In this document: piece after piece, positions 47,000-61,500 of the stretch
Position numbering within the stretch: the first letter of the stretch is position 1
How the letters are laid out: every line of letters begins with the position of its first letter
Assembly: GCA_012295275.1 (NCBI GenBank)
Contig: CM022678.1
Coordinates: 108,586-172,585, forward strand
DNA: 64,000 nt
Origin: Chrysomallon squamiferum
Taxonomy: Eukaryota; Mollusca; Gastropoda; Neomphalida; Peltospiridae
Direction of reading: 5' to 3'
Translations under genes and position numbers: made by a program
The notes under the pieces: model-generated
Database searches by the model: none
Told to the model about the DNA's origin: nothing
The model's input: the letters and a program-made list of their open reading frames with translations, nothing else

Positions 47000-48300
47000 A
47001 CAGACACAGATACGTGATTATGTGTATTTATAAATTACTAATATTTCAGATATAGATACACACACAGACATACACAGATACGTGATTATGTGTATTTATA
47101 AATTACTAATATTTCAGATAGAGATACACACACAGACATACAAGTGAAATACATACACAGATACGTGGCTACGTGTATTTATAAATTAGTAATGTTTCAT
47201 TTATAGATACACACACAGACATACAAGTGACATACAAAGATACGTGATTACGTGTATTTATAAATTACTAACGTTTCATATTTAGATACACACACAGACA
47301 TACAAGTGACATACAGACACAGATACGTGATTACGTGTATTTATAAATTACTAATGTTTCATATTTAGATACAAACACACAGACATACAAGTGACATACA
47401 GACGCATATACGTGATTACGTGTATTTATAAATTACTAACGTTTCATATATAGATACAAACACACAGACATACAAGTGACATACATACACAGATACGTGA
47501 TTACGTGTATTTGTAAATTACTAACGTTTCATATATAGATACACACACAGACATACAAGTGCCGTACAGACACACGTATACAACAGACACAGATACATGA
47601 TTACGTGTATTTATAAATTAGTAATGTTTCATATATAGAAACACACACAGACATACAAATGCCGTACAGACACAGATACGTGAATACGTGTATTTATTAA
47701 TTACTAACGTTTCATATATAGATACAACCACACAGACATACACGTAACATACATACAGATACGTGATTACGTGTATTTATAAATTACTAATGTTTCATAT
47801 ATAGATACAAACACACAGACATACACGTGACATACAGACACAGATACGTGATTACGTGTATTTATAAATTACTAATGTTTCATATATAGATACAAACACA
47901 CAGACATACACGTGACATACAGAGATACGTGATTACGTGTATTTATAAATCACTAATGTTTCATATATAGATACAAACACACAGACATACACGTGACATA
48001 GAGATACGTGATTACGTGTATTTATAAATCACTAATGTTTCATATATAGATACAAACACACAGACATACAAGTGACATACATACAAAGATACGTGATTAC
48101 GTGTATTTATAAATTACTAATGTTTCATATATAGATACAAACACACAGACAGACATACAAGTGACATACATACACAGATACGTGATTACGTGTATTTATA
48201 AATTACTAATGTTTCATATATAGATACACACAGACAGACATACAAGTGACATACATACACAGATACGTGGATACGTGTATTTACGTGGCTACGTGTATTT
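47000..48300. repeat. 84-bp tandem array, ~16 copies
   Basis: Units contain gatacgtgattacgtgtatt, tataaattactaatgtttca, tatatagatacaaacacaca and gacatacaagtgacatac. Two ACGTG motifs per unit are mostly kept. The array ends abruptly at a zinc-finger sequence. Confidence 0.93.
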
Positions 48301-48310
48301 ATGAATTACT

Positions 48311-48433
48311 GATGTGCACTCCTGTGGCGTGTGTGGTAAGGCCTTCACACTTGCGAGCACGTTAAACACTCACAGACGCACACACGTTTTAAAAAGCCAC
48401 ACAGTCAGCAACGAGAACGAGAGACACAGATGA
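48311..48433 (+). pseudogene. Single C2H2 zinc finger, truncated
   Basis: Reads HSCGVCGKAFTLASTLNTHR then RTHVLK and a stop 40 codons in. The CxxCGKAFxxxxxLxxHxxxH pattern is a classic C2H2 DNA-binding finger. The in-frame TGA at 48302 lies only nine bases upstream and the 84-bp array starts there, so the rest of the gene is missing on the 5' side. No acceptor is visible. Probably the last finger of a gene broken by array expansion or duplication; a terminal exon with an unusual acceptor is less likely. Confidence 0.7.
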
Positions 48434-48518
48434 CGGACGTAATTCTCATAGCAACGACAAGGGAGATAACTATCTTACTCCGGCTGGATTACCTCTGAAT
48501 ATCACTGCATATATATTG

Positions 48519-49478
<960 letters not shown>

Positions 49479-49484
49479 TTTATT
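49479..49484 (-). promoter_or_regulatory. Candidate poly(A) signal of SIAE
   Basis: AATAAA on the minus strand about 47 nt past the SIAE stop codon. Position fits a short 3' UTR; other A/T-rich matches nearby cannot be excluded. Confidence 0.4.
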
Positions 49485-49530
49485 TACTACGAGTTTCTGA
49501 TCTGAGATAATTAACCACAACGCTATTTAT

Positions 49531-52500
49531 TTAGAAAGCCGTGTTCCAGACGAAGGGCGGGGCTGGCAGATCACTGTCCCGTGCGTAAACTGAGCACTGT
49601 TTGAACTCACAGGGACTCGTTCTCCACGCGTACCTCACCCCGACGACATTTTGGTGACAAGCGGAAGTAGACAGGGTGACTGACGACGTGTCGCCGTGCG
49701 TGATTGGTGCAGGCAGCCACGTGTCGTGAGCTGCGCAGTAAGAGACATGCGCAGAGCAGCAGATCTGTGAAACAGACGAACATTATTTTGAATTTGAATG
49801 TTTTTCTTTTTCGTTTGTCTGCACTTTTGTATGAAATATGATAATATAAATGTATTTTCTTAAATTCCATTGCTGTTGTATGAATGAAATGAGCACTGAA
49901 AAAGAGAATACGTTTGAAACGAAGAATAACAAAGTAAGATAAATTTAAACTAGCTGAACTGAGAAATATCTATCTATCTATCTATCTATATATTTCACTA
50001 AAAGCAACTAAAAAGGCACAAAATAGATGAATGAACGAATGAACGAACAAATAATAAACAAATTTCAGAAATATACGTCAGAAACAGATGACAAAGAAAC
50101 CAATAAACATTAACTAACTAACTAACTAACTAACTAAATAAATAAATAAATAAATAAATCAGAACTTTACGTACATCGAAACCGCGGTGATAGTTTCTGA
50201 CTTCAATTGGAGTCCTGCCGTGGTCGTATTCGACTGTGAGATGATGCTGATGTTTGTCTAACCTGAATGACGTCGGAAACGGGCCCTGGAACTCGATGTT
50301 TTTCCTACCATACGCCACAGCCAGAGCACTGAGTACCAGTCTATGAGCAACATCCTGTTTGTCACGTGGATGGATTCTGTGAGTGAGAAAATGAATGAAT
50401 GAATGAAGGAACGATCGAAGGACTGACTTGCAGGAAGCTGCTCTGTTATTTATTTGTAGGTTTGTTTATTTTCTGTCGTTGTTTATTACACCATTTGTTA
50501 TTTGTCAGTATGTAATTTTTAGTAGTAGTAGCAGTTGTGTTGGTATAGTAGTAGTAGTACTAGTAGGGGTAGCTCTGATTGTAGTATAGTGTAACATGCG
50601 TACTAGTCATCACAGTTGCATTAAAGTAATAGTATTCGTTTTAGTAGTAGTAGCGGTGTGAATAGTTTTACCATTATTACTTCTATTACTACCACCCCAC
50701 TACTTCTGCTATTACTCCTACTACTACTACATCTATTATTATTATTCCTACCACTACGACTACAACAACAACAATTACGACTACTACTAACACTACTATT
50801 ACTACTACTCTACTACTACTACTAATAGTAATAGTAATAATCAGTATTATAATCGGTTTGTTTTATTTTATTTTTAATATAATTGTAATTTAAACTTACG
50901 TTCCACGAGGTGAAGAGAAATCTGGAAGATCCATAGCAACCGCCATGAAAGTGTTCGGCATCTTGTGATTTGGCACGTGGCCAACTTTCGCCGTCTGCGA
51001 CCATCTCAAGGGAGGGAACCCACCTACACTGTCTAAGTTGTGAGCATTGGCAGCGAGCTGAAATATAATAAAACAATAACAACAGTAACAACAACAACAA
51101 TAAATATTACTGTGATTAACATCATCATCATCATCATCGTCGTCATCAACATCACTGTTGTTTAAGTTGTCAGCATTGGCAGCGAGCTGCAATATAATAA
51201 AACAATAACAACAGTAACAACAACAACAACAACAATAAATATTACTGTGATTAACATCATTATCATCATCGTCATCAACATCACTGTTGTCGTAACTAAA
51301 CTCACATCGGAAGGAAAATAAATGTTTGACGGTTAATGATAAATCTCTCTCGGGCAACTGGTTAGATCGGGAGAAAGCCCTATTTGGGTGGTCAGGAGAT
51401 TTGATCTAGCAACCCACACGACACATTATTTGAACTACAGAGATCCAGCTAAGATCACAGATAAAACAACTAACGAGTTGATGTTAATTTTCACCTGAAC
51501 AAAGCCGAAGGGGAAGTCGGGTCGAGTCTCGCCGAGTGAGGCGTGGTGAAACTTGTTTCTCCAGTCTTTGATCATAGCAGGAAACTGACACGAATACGCG
51601 TCGGGGTGACCAGCATTGCTCTCCCCTGAATAGAAACACGTCATTCATTTCTGTCTTTATACACTGTGTATACTTGATATAGAAACAAATAAAACATCTT
51701 TACGTCTGTTAGTTTCCGACCAGAATTTGTAACTGGATTAAAAAAAAAAACAACAACAAAAAACTGTAAATATTCGATAATTTTATCAGTTATCAAAAGG
51801 AAGGATAATGATCTGCTTCGCAATATATGCAACAGTAATCTCCCGTTATAACTTTTTACAATAATCATAGTCAGTCTTTTATTATTCTTGTTCTTCAAAA
51901 ACAGTATAATTATCTGCATATACACTCACACACTCACACACACACACACAGACATGCAGACACACATACAAATATATCGGGCGTATGAGTAGTCACACAC
52001 ACATACACAGAGATATATATTTACACATACAAACATGTACACACACAAACACACATTCACATACATACATACAAAAATATATAGATACTTTACACACACG
52101 CGCGCGCACACACAAAAGCATACACATGGACATATGCATACAACAAAACAGAAAAGAAAAGAACAACGCTGACATAGCACAGCGACAGTAACATCAACGA
52201 CTACAACAACGAAAAGGAAAATGGATTACCTTGGTACCAGATAGCACCGTATATAGTAGTAGGTAAAATTGGGTTGATCATCGCGTTCCAAAGTACACTG
52301 GGTGCACTAGGAGTTCTGAATTAAGTAAATAGCAGAACGTATTATTGAAAATAGTATTTAAAAAATCCTGCCGACTGTTTGTGTAAATATAAATTTAGAC
52401 TGTTTGTGTAAATATAAATTTAGACTGTTTGTGTAAATGTAACGTAGACTGTTTGTGTAAATATAAATTTAGACTGTTTGTGTAAATATAAATTTAGACT

Positions 52501-55500
52501 GTTTGTGTAAATATAAATGTAGACTGTTTGTGTAAATGTAAATTTAGACTTAGATTCTGTTCTCATGCTGCGTCTTTTGGAAAAATTCCGGAAACCAGTT
52601 TTTGTTAAAACAACAAGGAAAGAAAAACAAAACAAAACAAAAACAAAACACACAAAAAAAAAACGAGATCAGAACATCTTGTTTTGGTTATTTTTTGACA
52701 GCACACCTATTCGATTGCGAACACAAATTTTATTTTTCTTCTCTAACAGTTATGTCTATTAATAAATAAATAAATAAAAAGAAAGACAGAAAAGAAAAAC
52801 GACTGACACAAACAGATTAATTAAATAACGAAAAAGTATCGTTTAGTTTTACCTTTTTGTTCTTGTTCTGCAAGCTGCCAGCGCGTCAGGGGAAGACCAC
52901 GCCTCTATGGGAGTCCCGCCCCAAGCAGATTCGATGAGTCCGATCGGTCGATTGATGTGAGAATATAAATATTTGCCAAAAAGCCAGCAAACAGCAGAAT
53001 AGAACTGTAATCTATCTGAACAGATGATTTCGAAATAAAACAAGAAGAAGAAGAAAACGAAAAATAGTAACAACAACAACAGATCTCTCTCGCTCGAAGT
53101 ATTTTGTTTTTCTTTGTAGCCCTTTTATTTCTTTCTGTGTCTTTCTGTCTCTGTGTCTTTCTTTCTCTCTTTCTTTGTTATTACGTATTTCTGTGTGTGT
53201 GTTTCATATGGATGTTCTAGATTGCATACATCTATTGTTCTTGTGTGTTTGTCTCTCTTTCTCTCTTTCTCTGCCTGTGTGTTTGGTGTGTGTGTCTGTA
53301 CATGTGTTTGTGTGACAGCGAGAGATAGAGAGGGCTAGAGAGTGAGAACGAGTGAAAGATATTTCTATGTGTGTGTGACTGTTGCATTGCGTAAGTACGT
53401 GTGCCTATATATGTAGATGTGTGTGTATTTGTGTATATGCATGTGTATGTTTTTGTATGTTTATGTGTATGTTTTTCTATGTTTATGTATGTTTATGTGT
53501 GAGTACATGAACGTGTATGTTTACGTGTATGTTTTTGTATGTTTATGTATGTGTATGTGTGAGTACATGAACTGTATGTTTACGTGTATGTTTATGAATG
53601 TGTAATGTGTATGTGTGTTTATATGAATGTGTAATGTTTATGTGTGTTTATATGAATGTATGTGCTTGTGCATCTTTCTGGACAGTTTCCAGTTTCTCTG
53701 AATGTGTACAAGAGTGAGTATGTTTGTGTTACGTACGTGCTGAAGGTAGGGTCCAGCGTCTGAAGCTGTGAAGATCTTCAAACTGAGTGGGGGACTGTAT
53801 CGTGTCTGCTTGAAACACTCTGATGTTCTGATAATGATCTGCAGACGACAGTTCGTAGCTTGCGTTAAAACCTGCAGTTAAAACAGTGTTATGTTAATGA
53901 AGTATAAGTCTGATGTGTTTCTGAGCGTGTAAATGTATGTATGTATGTGTGTGTCTATGTCTTTCTGTTTGACTGTCTTTCCTTGTGTCTGTATGTGAGT
54001 GTGTGTCTGTGTGTCTCTTTCTGTGTGTCTGTATATGTCTGTGAGTTTGTTTCTGTAAGTGTATGTGTTTCTGTGTGTTTCTATGTCTGTGTATGTGTAT
54101 CTCTCTCTGTGTGTAAAACTGATATTTTAAACAGTAATCAGTAAATTGTTTACAAAATGATCTAAACCTGCAGTTATGCTTTGGCCAGTAAATACGTAAA
54201 TAACCAGTAATTGCAGAAACTGCAAGAAGGAAACTAGTAATAATAACAACAACAACTAATATTAACTTACGTTTTTCAAGGTAAAACCCATATTACTTTG
54301 TCCAGAACACAGACAAACATCAATATAAACTGGAAGAAGGAAACTAGTAATAATAACAACAACAACTAATATTAACTTACGTTTTTCAAGGTAAAACCAA
54401 TATTACTTTGTCCAGAACACAGACAAACATCAATATAAACTGGAAGAAGGAAACTAGTAATAATAACAATAACAACAAGAACTAATATTAACTTACGTTT
54501 TTCAAGGTAAAACCCATATTACTTTGTCCAGAACACAGACAAACATCAATATAAACTGCAAGAAGGAAACTAGTAATAATAACAACAACAAGAACTAATA
54601 TTAACTTACGTTTTTCAAGGTAAAACCCATATTACTTTGTCCAGAACACAGCCAAACATCAATATAAACTGTAAGAAGGAAACTAGTAATAATAACAACA
54701 AGAACTAATATTAACTTACGTTTTTCAAGGTAAAACCCATATTACTTTGTCCAGAACACAGCCAAACATCAATATAAACTGTAAGAAGGAAACTAGTAAT
54801 ACTAATAACAACAACAAGAACTAATATTAACTTACGTTTTTAACACGTTTTTCAAAAAAACCCATATTACTTTGTCCACAACACAGCCAAACATCAATAT
54901 AAACAGCAAGAAGGAAACTAGTAATAATAACAACAAGAACTAATATTAACTTACGTTTTTCAAGGTAAAACCCATATTACTTTGTCCAGAACACAGCCAA
55001 ACATCAATATAAACTGCAAGAAGGAAACTAGTAATAATAACAACAACTAATATTAACTTACGTTTTTCAAAGGTAAAACCCATATTACTTTGTCCAGAAC
55101 ACAGCCAAACATCAATATAAACTGCAAGAAGGAAAGTAGTAATAATAACAATAACAACAACAACTAATATTAACTTACGTTTTTCAAGGTAAAACCCATA
55201 TTACTTTGTCCAGAACACAGCCAAACATCAATATAAACTGCAAACATCAGAAAACTGCAAAGAAACTAGTAATAATAACAACAACTAATATTAACTTACG
55301 TTTTTCAAGGTAAAATCCATATTACTTTGTCCAGAACACAGCCAAACATCAATATAAACTGCAAGAAGGAAACTAGTAATAATAGCAACAAGAACTAATA
55401 TTAACTTACATTCTTCAAGGTAAAACCTATATTACTTTGTCCAGAACACAGCCAAACATCAATATAAACTGCAAGAAGGAAACTAGTAATAATAACAACA

Positions 55501-58500
55501 ACAAGAACTAATATTAACTTAAGTTTTTCAAGGTAAAACCCATATTACTTTGTCCAGAACACAGCCAAACATCAATATAAACTGTAAGAAGGAAACTAGT
55601 AATAATAATAACAAGAACTAATATTAACATACGTTTTTCAAGGTAAAACCCATATTACTTTGTCCAGAACACAGCCAAACATCAATATAAACTGTAAGAA
55701 GGAAACTAGTAATAATAACAACAAGAACTAATATTAACTTACGTTTTTCAAGGTAAAACCCATATTACTTTGTCCAGAACACAGCCAAACATCAATATAA
55801 ACTGCAAGAAGGAAACTAGTAATAATAACAACAACAACAACTAATATTAACTTACGTTTTTCAAGGTAAAACCCATATTACTTTGTCCAGAACACAGCCA
55901 AAGATCAATATAAACTGCAAGAAGGAAAGTAGTAATAATAACAATAACAACAACAACTAATATTAACTTACGTTTTTCAAGGTAAAACCCATATTACTTT
56001 GTCCAGAACACAGCCAAACATCAATATAAACTGTAAGAAGGAAACTAGTAATAATAACAACAAGAACTAATATTAACTTACGTTTTTCAAGGTAAAACCC
56101 ATATTACTTTGTCCAGAACACAGCCAAACATCAATATAAACTGCAAGAAGGAAACTAGTAATAATAACAACAACTAATATTAACTTACGTTTTTCAAAGT
56201 TAAAACCCATATTTTTGTCAGAACACAGTAAAAACTAGTAATATTACTTTGTCCAGAACACAGCCAAACATCAATATAAACTGCAAGAAAACATCAAACT
56301 AGTAATAATAACAACAACTAATATTAACTTACGTTTTTCAAGGTAAAACCCATATTACTTTGTCCAGAACACAGCCAAACATCAATATAAACTGCAAGAA
56401 GGAAACTAGTAATAATAACAACAAGAACTAATATTAACTTACGTTTTTCAAGGTAAAACCCATATTACTTTGTCCAGAACACAGCCAAACATCAATATAA
56501 ACTGCAAGAAGGAAACTAGTAATAATAACAACAACAACAACAACTAACTAATATTAACTTACGTTTTCAAGGTAAAACCCATATTACTTTGTCCAGAACA
56601 CAGCCAAAAACATCAATATAAACTGTAAGAAGGAAACTAGTAATAATAACAACAAGAACTAAATAATTAACTTACGTTTTTCAAGGTAAAACCCATATTA
56701 GAACACAGCCAAACATCAATATAAACGTTTTTCAAGGTAAACCATATTACTTTGTCCAGAACACAGCCAAACATCAATATAAACTGCAAGAAGGAAACTA
56801 GTAATAATAACAACAACAACTAATATTAACTTACGTTTTTCAAAGTAAAACCCATATTACTTTGTCCAGAACACAGCCAAACATCAATATAAACTGCAAG
56901 AAGGAAACTAGTAATAATAACAACAACAAGAACTAATATTAACTTACGTTTTTCAAGGTAAAACCCATATTACTTTGTCCAGAACACAGCCAAACATCAA
57001 TATAAACTGCAAGAAGGAAACTAGTAATAATAACAACAACAACTAATATTAACTTACGTTTTTCAAGGTAAAACCCATATTACTTTGTCCAGAACACAGC
57101 CAAACATCAATATAAACTGCAAGAAGGAAACTAGTAATAATAACAATAACAACAACAACTAATATTAACTTACGTTTTTTTCAAGGTAAAACCCATATTA
57201 CTTTGTCCAGAACACAGCCAAACATCAATATAAACTGCAGAAGGAAAACTAGTAATAATAACAACAAGAACTAATATTAACTTACGTTTTTCAAGGTAAA
57301 ACCCATATTACTTTGTCCAGAACACAGCCAAACATCAATATAAACTGCAAGAAGGAAACTAGTAATAATAACAACAAGAACTAATATTAACTTACGTTTT
57401 TCAAGGTAAAACCCATATTACTTTGTCCAGAACACAGCCAAACATCAATATAAACTGCAAGAAGGAAACTAGTAATAATAACAACAACAACTAATATTAA
57501 CTTACGTTTTTCAAGGTAAAACCCATATTACTTTGTCCAGAACACAGCCAAACATCAATATAAACTGCAAGAAGGAAACTAGTAATAATAACAACAACAA
57601 GAACTAATATTAACTTACGTTTTTCAAGGTAAAACCCATATTACTTTGTCCAGAACACAGCCAAACATCAATATAAACTGCAAGAAGGAAACTAGTAATA
57701 ATAACAACAACAACAACTAATATTAACTTACGTTTTTCAAGGTAAAACCCATATTACTTTGTCCAGAACACAGCCAAACATCAATATAAACTGTAAGAAG
57801 GAAACTAGTAATAATAATAACAAGAACTAATATTAACATACGTTTTTCAAGGTAAAACCCATATTACTTTGTCCAGAACACAGCCAAACATCAATATAAA
57901 CTGTAAGAAACTAGTAACTAGTAATAATAACAACAAGAACTAATATTAACATACGTTTTTCAAGGTAAAACCCATATTACTTTGTCCAGAACACAGCCAA
58001 ACATCAATATAAACTGTAAGAAGGAAACTAGTAATAATAACAACAAGAACTAATATTAACTTACGTTTTTCAAGGTAAAACCCATATTACTTTGTCCAGA
58101 ACACAGCCAAACATCAATATAAACTGATCAATATAAACTAACTTACGTTTTTCAAGGTAAAACCCATATTACTTTGTCCAGAACACAGCCAAACATCAAT
58201 ATAAACTGCAAGAAGGAAACTAGTAATAATAACAACAACTAATATTAACTTACGTTTTTCAAGGTAAAATCCATATTACTTTGTCCAGAACACAGCCAAA
58301 CATCAATATAAACTGCAAGAAGGAAACTAGTAATAACAACAAAGAACTAATATTAACTTACGTTTTTTTTCAAGGTAAAACCCATATTACTTTGTCCAGA
58401 ACACAGCCAAACATCAATATAAACTGTAAGAAGGAAACTAGTAATAATAACAACAAGAACTAATATTAACTTACGTTTTTCAAGGTAAAACCCATATTAC

Positions 58501-61500
58501 TTTGTCCAGAACACAGCCAAACATCAATATAAACTGCAAGAAGGAAAGTAGTAATAATAACAATAACAACAACAACTAATATTAACTTACGTTTTTCAAG
58601 GTAAAACCCATATTACTTTGTCCAGAACACAGCCAAACATCAATATAAACTGTAAGAAGGAAACTAGTAATAATAACAACAAGAACTAATATTAACTTAC
58701 GTTTTTCAAGGTAAAACCCATATTACTTTGTCCAGAACACAGCCAAACATCAATATAAACTGCAAGAAGGAAACTAGTAATAATAACAACAACTAATATT
58801 AACTTACGTTTTTCAAAGTAAAACCCATATTACTTTGTCCAGAACACAGCCAAACATCAATATAAACTGCAAGAAGGAAACTAGTAATAATAACAACAAC
58901 TAATATTAACTTACGTTTTTCAAGGTAAAACCCATATTACTTTGTCCAGAACACAGCCAAACATCAATATAAACTGCAAGAAGGAAACTAGTAATAATAA
59001 CAACAAGAACTAATATTAACTTACATTCTTCAAGGTAAAACCTATATTACTTTGTCCAGAACACAGCCAAACATCAATATAAACTGCAAGAAGGAAACTA
59101 GTAATAATAATAACAACAACAACTAATATTAACTTAACTTAAGTTTTTCAAGGTAAAACCCATATTACTTTGTCCAGAACACAGCCAAACATCAATATAA
59201 ACTGTAAGAAGCGAAACTAAACTAGTAATAATAACAACAAGAACTAATATTAACTTAACTTTTTTTTGCAAGGTAAAACCCATATTACTTTGTCCAGAAC
59301 ACAGCCAAAACATCAATAATAAAACTGCAAGAAGGAAACTAGTAATAATAACAACAAAAATACTAATATTAACTTACGTTTTTCAAAGTAAAACCCATAT
59401 TACTTTGTCCAGAACACAGCCAAACATCAATATAAACTGCAAGAAGGAAACTAGTAATAATAACAACAACAAGAACTAATATTAACTTACGTTTTTCAAG
59501 GTAAAACCCATATTACTTTGTCCAGAACACAGCCAAACATCAATATAAACTGCAAGAAGGAAACTAGTAATAATAACAACAACAACAACTAATATTAACT
59601 TACGTTTTTCAAGGTAAAACCCATATTACTTTGTCCAGAACACAGCCAAACATCAATATAAACTGCAAGAAGGAAACTAGTAATAATAACAACAACAACT
59701 AATATTAACTTACGTTTTTCAAGGTAAAACCCATATTACTTTGTCCAGAACACAGCCAAACATCAATATAAACTGCAAGAAGGAAACTAGTAATAATAAC
59801 AACAAGAACTAATATTAACTTACGTTTTTCAAGGTAAAACCCATATTACTTTGTCCAGAAACATCAATATAAACACAAAACATCAATATAAACTGCAAGA
59901 AGGAAACTAGTAATAATAACAAACTGCAACAAGAACTAATATTAACAACAACGTTTTAACAAGTTTTTCAAAACCCACCCATATTACTTTGTCCAGAACA
60001 CAGCCAAACATCAATATAAACTGCAAGAAGGAAACTAGTAATAATAACAACAACAAGAACTAATATTAACTTAAGTTTTTCAAGGTAAAACCCATATTAC
60101 TTTGTCCAGAACACAGCCAAACATCAATATAAACTGTAAGAAGGAAACTAGTAATAATAACAACAAGAACTAATATTAACTTACGTTTTTCAAGGTAAAA
60201 CCCATATTACTTTGTCCAGAACACAGCCAAACATCAATATAAACTGCAAGAAGGAAACTAGTAATAATAACAACAACTAATATTAATATTAACGTTTTTT
60301 TCAAGTAAAACCCATATTACTTTGTCCAGAACACAGCCAAACATCAATATAAACTGCAAGAAGGAAACTAGTAATAATAACAACAACAACTAATATTAAC
60401 TTACGTTTTTCAAGGTAAAACCCATATTACTTTGTCCAGAACACAGCCAAACATCAATATAAACTGCAAGAAGGAAACTAGTAATAATAACAACAAGAAC
60501 TAATATTAACTTACGTTTTTCAAGGTAAAACCCATATTACTTTGTCCAGAACACAGCCAAACATCAATATAAACTGCAAGAAGGAAACTAGTAATAATAA
60601 CAACAACAAGAACTAATATTAACTTACGTTTTTCAAGGTAAAACCCATATTACTTTGTCCAGAACACAGCCAAACATCAATATAAACTGTAAGAAGGAAA
60701 CTAGTAATAATAACAACAAGAACTAATATTAACTTACGTTTTTCAAGGTAAAACCCATATTACTTTGTCCAGAACACAGCCAAACATCAATATAAACTGC
60801 AAGAAGGAAACTAGTAATAATAACAACAACAACAACTAATATTAACTTACGTTTTTCAAAGTAAAACCCATATTACTTTGTCCAGAACACAGCCAAACAT
60901 CAATATAAACTGCAAGAAGGAAACTAGTAATAATAACAACAACAACAAGAACTAATATTAACTTACGTTTTTCAAGGTAAAACCCATATTACTTTGTCCA
61001 GAACACAGCCAAACATCAATATAAACTGCAAGAAGGAAACTAGTAATAATAACAACAACTAATATTAACTTACGTTTTTCAAAGTAAAACCCATATTACT
61101 TTGTCCAGAACACAGCCAAACATCAATATAAACTGCAAGAAGGAAACTAGTAATAATAACAACAACAACTACTAATATTAACTTACGTTTTTCAAAGTAA
61201 AACCCATATTACTTTGTCCAGAACACAGCCAAACATCAATATAAACTGCAAGAAGGAAACTAGTAATAATAACAACAACTAATATTAACTTACGTTTTTC
61301 AAGGTAAAATCCATATTACTTTGTCCAGAACACAGCCAAACATCAATATAAACTGCAAGAAGGAAACTAGTAATAATAGCAACAAGAACTAATATTAACT
61401 TACATTCTTCAAGGTAAAACCTATATTACTTTGTCCAGAACACAGCCAAACATCAATATAAACTGCAAGAAGGAAACTAGTAATAATAACAACAACAAGA

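Noticed and set aside
51340-51420. tRNA or SINE-like sequence
   Set aside because: Weak box A and box B-like words but wrong spacing and no cloverleaf I could fold.
53941-54144. Val/Cys-rich plus-strand frame
   Set aside because: (TG)n low-complexity sequence in SIAE intron 2.
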